DNA of 11,246 nt from an uncultured Ilumatobacter sp. (lineage in GTDB: Bacteria > Actinomycetota > Acidimicrobiia > Acidimicrobiales > Ilumatobacteraceae): NCBI GenBank assembly GCA_938049325.1, contig CALICC010000173.1, positions 1 to 11,246 of the forward strand, written 5' to 3'. A model generated the notes under the pieces. That model was not told the DNA's origin, made no database searches, and saw only the letters and a list, made by a program, of their open reading frames with translations. A program made the translations under genes and the position numbers. Positions 6,625-11,246 of the stretch are shown here, in pieces (within the stretch, counting starts at the first letter, position 1; each line of letters starts with the position of its first letter).

Positions 6625-6661
6625 GATCTGGAGAAGACGCCCGCTGGAGGCGGAGCGAGAG

Positions 6662-9454
6662 CTACGGAGCCTCGACCGACCCGCCCGCCGTTGCACGCAG
6701 ATCGGTGACATCAAACGTGTCGAGTCCGTACTTCACGATCCGGTACGCCTGATCGCCTGAGATCATCTCGATGCGGAGCAACTCCGCGTCGTCGGCGCCG
6801 TACTCGACGAACATCGGTTGCGTCGCTCCCCAGTTGACGAGCACCGACCCATCGGCGGCGAGACGCGCACTACCGACTTGGCCACTCGTGGCGCCCTCCG
6901 GATGGTCGATCTGGCGGACCAGCGTGGCCGTCGGAGCAAGCGGATCACTGAGGTCGAGCTCGTACGTCACGAACCGCGATGGTTCGCCGGTGCCCGTGCG
7001 GTTGTCGTGCATCGTCAAGACGTTGCCGTCGAGTAACGCGTCGTGCATTCGGCGTGGTCCGCCAAGTGGGTCGTCGATGATCGCGATGCGAGGCGCACCG
7101 CCGAGATTCGGGATGTACGAAGGATCGGCAGGGTCCGAGATCTGGCTGCTCAGGATCCACTCGACGGCGTCGGTTGCACGGTCGACCCGGAAGACGGCGT
7201 CGAGGTGACGCGCGCTGATGACGTAGTCGCACAGCGGTTCGCAGCCCGCCTCGTCGACACGCTGCATCGAGTTGAAGTGGAACACGTCGACTTCGCTGCC
7301 TCCGGGTTCGTCCGGGTAATTGCCGAAGCACTGCGCATACGTGACCTCGTCGAGAGAGAAGTGGTCGCTCGCGTTCCATCGCCACGGTTGGTCTTGCACG
7401 TCGGTCTCCTCGATCGTGCCATCGACGATCGTGAGGTCGTTTGCCTCGGTCGGGTCATAGGTGCACCGCGGATCGACCACCGGGACACCGGTGAGGTCCT
7501 GATTGGTCAGCAGCGGGTAGCTGAGGATCGCGTGTCCTTCGTCGCTCCCCAGCTCGACATAGTCGTGATGATCGGACGGAAGCTCCTCGTCGAACGGCAG
7601 TTTCACGTCGAGCAGGTCACCATCGAGATCGAAGGTTCGGTGCCCGGCCGTGACGTCGATACCGAAGCCGCGACCCGTGATCGGACTCGCCACGAAGTTG
7701 CCGGTCGAGAGCAGCTTGAGATCGATGAGCTTGCGTTCGGTGCGCTTGAACCACACCGGGACGCCCCGCTCGTCGAGGACCGCCAGGAATTGGCCGCGCG
7801 TGATGTCGGTCCACCCGAGTCCGGTCAGGTACCAACCCGGCGCGTTCTCGCCAGACTTCGTCACCGTGAGGAACGGGAAGTCGGGCGGCACGCATCGGAA
7901 GTAGTGACGTGCCGACTCGCTCCCGCGTTCGAGCTCGACGGTCAGCAGACCGTCGGCGGGAACCGCGACGTCGGTCTCGGCCCCGTCGACGGCGACGCCG
8001 TCGACGAACGCGGTGACGCCAGGCGCAGTCCCGAAGCGCACCGACCCGGCGAGGCCGCCGTCGTTGCAGCGCATCGTGTAGTCGGCGCCTTCCGCGACGT
8101 ATTCCTGATCGATTGCGACGATCTGGGTGGCATTGAGGATCACCAGGTTGTTGGCCAGCGACTCGTCGGTTGCGTCAAACGAGCCCACCACGTCGATGAC
8201 GACGTCGACTGCTGTGCTCGCATAGACACAGAACTCGGCGCCGACCGTCAACGCGGTCACGACCAGGTTCGCTGTTTGTCCCTGGTCGTAGTTGAGTGAC
8301 GACGTCGTCGGGCGAGGGTCGCCACAGGGGTCGATCGTCAGGAACCCGCCGGTCTCTGCCTGCACTGCCACGACGTTCAACGCGACACCGACCGCCTGGT
8401 CTGGGCGGGCCAGCACGCCGTCGAGGCTGAAGCGTTGCACGTCGTTTCCGGCGAACCGCGTGCCTGCCACGTTGGTGAAGCGTGTATCGACGACTCGTTC
8501 ACCATCGAGTGGCACCAGGTCGACACTCGGCCCGAAGTCGTGTGACGGGGCGTAGTAACCGGTGACGTCGACGATGAAGTGCGTCTCAGCGTTGCCGGTC
8601 ACGCAGATCTTTCCGAATTCGCCGACTTCGACGATGGCCGAAACCGCCCGCTTCTCGCCGGCGACGAAATTGAGGTTCGACGCGAGCGGCGGCTCCACGC
8701 CGCACGGATACACGACGAAGAACCCGTTGTCGGTGGGGTTCACGACGGCGAGGTTGACGGCCACCGCCACGGCGTCGTCGGGAGCGACCGCGCCGGCAAT
8801 GTCGACGTCACGGATCGCCGCCGCGGGCAACTTCACTGGATTGGCGAGAACGCGAGTGTCATAGGCCCTCACCGGGTCGATCGCAGTGAACGGTGTGGTG
8901 CCCGCCGTCCACCAGCCCGACACGTCGACGATGAGGTGCCCACCCGCCTCGGAGAAGATGCAGACATCGCCAGCTGCGTCGGGAGCGACGAGCACCAGGT
9001 TTGCCGTGGGGAGCCCGGGCCGGGCATTGACGCTCGACGTCTCGGGCAGTCCCTGAGCGCACGGGAACGCGGTGAAGAACCCGGCGTCGGGTGTGACAAC
9101 GGTGACCGACAGCGCCAACCCGACCGCGTCCTCGGGCGCGGACTCGGATGTGTCGATGATCAGCGTGCATCCCGCACCGACCGGCCCGTCGAACCCTCCT
9201 GTCCCGCTGCGCGTATCGATGATGCGCTCGGCGAGCTGCGGCTCGTAGGAATCGAACGTCACGTCGACGACCGGCTCGGTGGCGAGGACATCGTCGCAGG
9301 TCACCGACGCGATCTCGACCTCTACCTCGACGTCGGGATCGGGATCGGGCTCCGCCTCCTGAGCTTGCAACGCCAACGGCTGTACAACGAATGTCGAAAC
9401 GGCGAGTGACACTGCAACAAGCGCGGCACCGCCTGTGAATTTCGCCCAGTTCAT
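6662..9454 (-). CDS. Secreted arylsulfotransferase (ASST-like) with three N-terminal repeats
   Basis: A 930-aa exported protein. It starts with a signal peptide (helix about 8-28, likely cut near Ala31) and an acidic DPDPDVEVEVE linker. Three related beta-rich repeats follow (about 68-181, 188-301, 310-426), each with a DTR motif, a PC...(V/I/F)C cysteine pair 32-33 residues apart, and a (I/V)DVxGxx end. Next is a beta-sandwich-like segment (about 432-520), then a C-terminal ASST-like propeller (526 to about 922). ASST moves sulfate from a phenolic sulfate ester to another phenol without PAPS, through a sulfo-histidine. The residues known from E. coli ASST have plausible counterparts: HHD (His630), HFNS (His726, Asn728), SARH (Arg749) and RRMHD (His804), followed by MHDN (816-818). 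Four further cysteines (664, 709, 738, 742) may form disulfides. ATG 9454 is preferred over the upstream TTG 9478 because a TACATT box lies 7 nt before it and the signal peptide begins there. The acceptor and donor are unknown. Confidence 0.88.
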   Translation of the reverse strand: MNWAKFTGGAALVAVSLAVSTFVVQPLALQAQEAEPDPDPDVEVEVEIASVTCDDVLATEPVVDVTFDSYEPQLAERIIDTRSGTGGFDGPVGAGCTLIIDTSESAPEDAVGLALSVTVVTPDAGFFTAFPCAQGLPETSSVNARPGLPTANLVLVAPDAAGDVCIFSEAGGHLIVDVSGWWTAGTTPFTAIDPVRAYDTRVLANPVKLPAAAIRDVDIAGAVAPDDAVAVAVNLAVVNPTDNGFFVVYPCGVEPPLASNLNFVAGEKRAVSAIVEVGEFGKICVTGNAETHFIVDVTGYYAPSHDFGPSVDLVPLDGERVVDTRFTNVAGTRFAGNDVQRFSLDGVLARPDQAVGVALNVVAVQAETGGFLTIDPCGDPRPTTSSLNYDQGQTANLVVTALTVGAEFCVYASTAVDVVIDVVGSFDATDESLANNLVILNATQIVAIDQEYVAEGADYTMRCNDGGLAGSVRFGTAPGVTAFVDGVAVDGAETDVAVPADGLLTVELERGSESARHYFRCVPPDFPFLTVTKSGENAPGWYLTGLGWTDITRGQFLAVLDERGVPVWFKRTERKLIDLKLLSTGNFVASPITGRGFGIDVTAGHRTFDLDGDLLDVKLPFDEELPSDHHDYVELGSDEGHAILSYPLLTNQDLTGVPVVDPRCTYDPTEANDLTIVDGTIEETDVQDQPWRWNASDHFSLDEVTYAQCFGNYPDEPGGSEVDVFHFNSMQRVDEAGCEPLCDYVISARHLDAVFRVDRATDAVEWILSSQISDPADPSYIPNLGGAPRIAIIDDPLGGPRRMHDALLDGNVLTMHDNRTGTGEPSRFVTYELDLSDPLAPTATLVRQIDHPEGATSGQVGSARLAADGSVLVNWGATQPMFVEYGADDAELLRIEMISGDQAYRIVKYGLDTFDVTDLRATAGGSVEAP
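8177..9253 (-). repeat. Three tandem ~115-aa protein repeats (RxxDTR/PCG type)
   Basis: These are coding repeats inside the sulfotransferase gene: copy 1 at about 8912-9253, copy 2 at 8552-8893, copy 3 at 8177-8527. Each copy has the order R(I/A/V)xDTR, then (V/A)(A/G)(L/V)(A/N)(L/V)xVxxxxxxGF(F/L), PC(G/A), S(S/N)xN, then C(I/V)(F/T/Y) and a closing (I/V)DVxG(W/Y/S). DTR motifs are spaced 119 and 124 residues apart, and the Cys pair 33, 33 and 32. Similarity lies in the protein, not in exact DNA identity, so the duplication is old. Confidence 0.85.
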
Positions 9455-9461
9455 TGGCGCG

Positions 9462-9467
9462 AATGTA
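9462..9467 (-). promoter_or_regulatory. Candidate -10 box for a leaderless sulfotransferase transcript
   Basis: TACATT on the minus strand ends 7 nt before ATG 9454. No Shine-Dalgarno precedes this ATG, so a leaderless mRNA starting at the ATG is plausible. It also supports ATG 9454 over the TTG at 9478, which lies upstream of the box. No clear -35 is seen. Confidence 0.45.
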
Positions 9468-9520
9468 GTGGCGCCCAAACGGCAAGATGCCTCGCGCCCA
9501 CCTCTGAGTCGAGCGCGGCC

Positions 9521-11215
9521 CTACCCCTTGCGTTTCTGGATGTTCGCCCACTCGTCGCGCAGCCCCACCGTGCGGTGAAAGAGCATCGGCGTGTCGAGGT
9601 CATGAGCGAAGTAGCCGAGCCGTTCGAACTGCACCACCTGGCCAGGCGACGTGTCGCTCAACGCCGCCTCGACCTTGCAGTCGAGCAGCAGTTCGCGCGA
9701 CTCGACATTGAGGTCGTCGAACTCGTCACCGGTCTCGTCGCCCGGTACCTCAGCAGAGAACAGTCGTTCGTACAGCGCAACCTGCGCGTCAACGGCATGG
9801 TCGGCCGACACCCAGTGCATTGTGGACTTGACCTTGCGACCGTCGGGAGCGGTACCCCCGCGCGTCGCGGGGTCGTAGGTGACATTGACCTGCGTGACCT
9901 CGCCAGCGTCGTTGGTCTCGAAGTCGGTGCACGTGACGAAGAACGCGCCGCGAAGGCGTACTTCGCGGCCCGGCGTCAGCCGGTAGTACTTCGGCGGCGG
10001 GTCAGCTCGAAAGTCGTCGTGTTCGATCCACAGCTCACGTGAGATCTTCGCCAGGCGGGTGCCGTCGGCCTCGTTTTCGGGATTGTTGACGAGCTCCATT
10101 TCCTCGACGATCGGCTCGCCGTCGTCGCCCGTCGGCCAGTTCGTGATGACCACCTTGAGTGGGCGCAGCACGGCCATGCGACGCAACGCGATCTTGTTCA
10201 GTCGTGTTCGGACGAACGACTCGAGCAGCTCGATCTCGTTGCGACTGTTCGTGCGCGACACCCCGATGAAGTCACAGAACTCTCGAATCGACTCTGGCGG
10301 ATACCCGCGCCGCCGCAGGCCACTCAACGTCGGCATCCGAGGGTCATCCCAGCCATCGACATGGCCGTCTTCGACGAGCTTGAGCAGCTTGCGCTTCGAG
10401 GTGATCGTGTGAGTCAGCGCCAGGCGGGCGAATTCCGTTTGGCGCGGGGCCGGCGCCGTCAATGGAAGCTGCGCCAAGAACCAGTCGTACAACTCGCGAT
10501 GGCTGTCGAACTCGAGCGTGCACAACGAGTGTGTCACGCCCTCGATCGCGTCACTCTGCCCGTGTGCCCTGTCGTAGGTCGGATAGATCTTCCAGGCGTC
10601 GCCGGTGCGGTGATGGTCGGCGGCGCGAATGCGATACATGATCGGGTCGCGCATCTGCATGTTCTCGCTCTGCATGTCGACCTTGGCGCGCAGCACGTAT
10701 GACCCGTCGGCGAACTCACCGGCACGCATCCGCCGGAAGAGGCCGAGACTCTCCTCCGGCGGTCGATCTCGGAACGGACTCTCGACGCCGGGGTTGCCGT
10801 AGCCGCCACGCTGCTCGGAAATCGTCTCGCCGTCTTGTTCATCGACGTACGCCTTGCCCTCGATGATCAACAGCTCGGCCCACTCGTACAACTGCTCGAA
10901 GTAGTCGCTCGCGAACAACGGCGTGTCGACCGGGTAGCCGAGCCACGCCAAGTCGTTGATGATCCCGTCGACGTACATGGTGTCTTCGGTGTCGGGATTC
11001 GTGTCGTCGAAGCGCAGCTTGCACACGCCGCCGAATTCCTTCGCGATCTCAAAGTCGACGGTGATCGCCTTCGCATGCCCGATGTGGAGGTAGCCGTTGG
11101 GTTCAGGCGGGAATCGGGTTTGAACGCGCCCACCGAATGTCCCCTGCTCGTTGTCGGTCAATACGACGTCGCGAACCGAGTTCGCGGCAACCGGGCGGTC
11201 GTCTGTGGCGCTCAT
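9521..11215 (-). CDS. glnS: Glutaminyl-tRNA synthetase (GlnRS)
   Basis: A 564-aa cytoplasmic class I aminoacyl-tRNA synthetase that charges tRNA-Gln with glutamine using ATP. The Rossmann catalytic domain holds FPPEPNGYLHIGHAKA (35-50) with HIGH at 44-47, KLRFDDTNP (66-74), and the GlnRS-specific region YPTYD...SDAIEGVTHSLCTLEF (211-236), which separates it from GluRS. The KMSKS-type loop reads TSKRKL (272-277), with Thr where E. coli has Met. WDDPRMPTLSGLRRRGYPPESI (289-310) is highly typical. The C-terminal half (about 345-550) matches the two beta-barrel anticodon-binding domains, ending in KRKG with no YqeY-type extension. Length is close to the E. coli enzyme (about 554 aa). ATG 11215 opens MSATDDRP; GTG at 11239 would add 8 residues across the -10-like box and is less likely. 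It seems to be a monocistronic gene with the sulfotransferase 66 bp downstream. Confidence 0.96.
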   Translation of the reverse strand: MSATDDRPVAANSVRDVVLTDNEQGTFGGRVQTRFPPEPNGYLHIGHAKAITVDFEIAKEFGGVCKLRFDDTNPDTEDTMYVDGIINDLAWLGYPVDTPLFASDYFEQLYEWAELLIIEGKAYVDEQDGETISEQRGGYGNPGVESPFRDRPPEESLGLFRRMRAGEFADGSYVLRAKVDMQSENMQMRDPIMYRIRAADHHRTGDAWKIYPTYDRAHGQSDAIEGVTHSLCTLEFDSHRELYDWFLAQLPLTAPAPRQTEFARLALTHTITSKRKLLKLVEDGHVDGWDDPRMPTLSGLRRRGYPPESIREFCDFIGVSRTNSRNEIELLESFVRTRLNKIALRRMAVLRPLKVVITNWPTGDDGEPIVEEMELVNNPENEADGTRLAKISRELWIEHDDFRADPPPKYYRLTPGREVRLRGAFFVTCTDFETNDAGEVTQVNVTYDPATRGGTAPDGRKVKSTMHWVSADHAVDAQVALYERLFSAEVPGDETGDEFDDLNVESRELLLDCKVEAALSDTSPGQVVQFERLGYFAHDLDTPMLFHRTVGLRDEWANIQKRKG

Positions 11216-11218
11216 CGC

Positions 11219-11231
11219 GTCCAGTATGGAC
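11219..11231. promoter_or_regulatory. glnS start region: -10-like box inside a short dyad
   Basis: CATACT on the minus strand (11223-11228) lies 7 nt before ATG 11215, the spacing expected for a leaderless start. It sits within GTCCA-GTA-TGGAC, a dyad with 5-bp arms. The arms are short enough to be chance. The window ends 15 bp beyond, so no -35 can be judged. Confidence 0.35.
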
Positions 11232-11246
11232 CCGCGCACCCGTGCG

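Noticed and set aside
6625..6661. Possible terminator hairpin between the convergent thioesterase and sulfotransferase genes
   Set aside because: Only a 4-bp stem (CCGC/GCGG) can be drawn and there is no T-run on either strand; too weak to call.
7043..8299. 418-aa plus-strand open frame opposite the sulfotransferase
   Set aside because: Antisense to a gene with clear domain motifs; no recognisable domain, and composition rich in Arg/Asp/Val as in GC-driven shadows.
9302..9365. Repetitive 6-bp pattern at the start of the sulfotransferase gene (GAT/GTC-rich)
   Set aside because: Explained by the DPDPDVEVEVE linker codons; a low-complexity linker, not a separate element.
1..11246. tRNA, rRNA, CRISPR, insertion sequence, integrase or phage signatures
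   Set aside because: No direct-repeat arrays, transposase/integrase motifs, terminal inverted repeats or tRNA-like cloverleaf sequences were seen on either strand.

Overview
The window is about two-thirds G+C with strong third-position GC bias on both strands. A putative F420-dependent luciferase-like enzyme, -10-like TANNNT boxes set directly before start codons (leaderless style), and secreted repeats of an RxxDTR/PCG type together suggest a high-GC actinobacterium. I would guess the Acidimicrobiia (Ilumatobacter-like), but this is inference from style and gene content, not a database match. No rRNA, tRNA, CRISPR array, transposase or phage gene is visible, so this looks like ordinary chromosome.

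Layout, left to right. (1) 1-380, minus: the 5' part of an unrecognised gene with a GTG start, running off the left edge, with a long Pro/Ser/Gln-rich N-terminus. (2) 454-2679, minus: a large two-domain FtsX/MacB-type ABC permease. (3) 2679-3503, minus: its ATPase, translationally coupled through a TGATG junction. (4) 3599-4384, minus: a short-chain dehydrogenase/reductase (SDR). The 95-bp gap between SDR and ATPase contains a compact palindrome cluster. (5) 4385-4568: a divergent intergenic region with two perfect 7-4-7 dyads placed in tandem. (6) 4569-4823, plus: an 84-aa two-helix membrane protein. (7) 4886-5788, plus: an LLM-class (luciferase-like, probably F420-dependent) oxidoreductase. 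(8) 5788-6624, plus: a TesB-like double-hotdog thioesterase, coupled to gene 7 through TGATG. (9) 6662-9454, minus: a secreted arylsulfotransferase-like enzyme carrying three copies of a Cys-paired beta-rich repeat before the catalytic domain. (10) 9521-11215, minus: glutaminyl-tRNA synthetase (glnS).

How the genes may work together. The ATPase and permease form one membrane exporter or lipoprotein-release type machine; no periplasmic adaptor gene is visible. The oxidoreductase, thioesterase and perhaps the divergent SDR could form a small redox/acyl-CoA catabolic cluster, with the paired dyads as the likely control point. The sulfotransferase and glnS are transcribed in the same direction, 66 bp apart, but each has its own -10-like box at its start, so they are probably separate units.

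The most interesting items are the repeat-armed arylsulfotransferase, the paired dyads at 4502-4538, the unlisted Pro-rich gene at the left edge, and the presence of GlnRS in what looks like an actinobacterium. I do not see clear evidence of a wholly new defence or mobile system.
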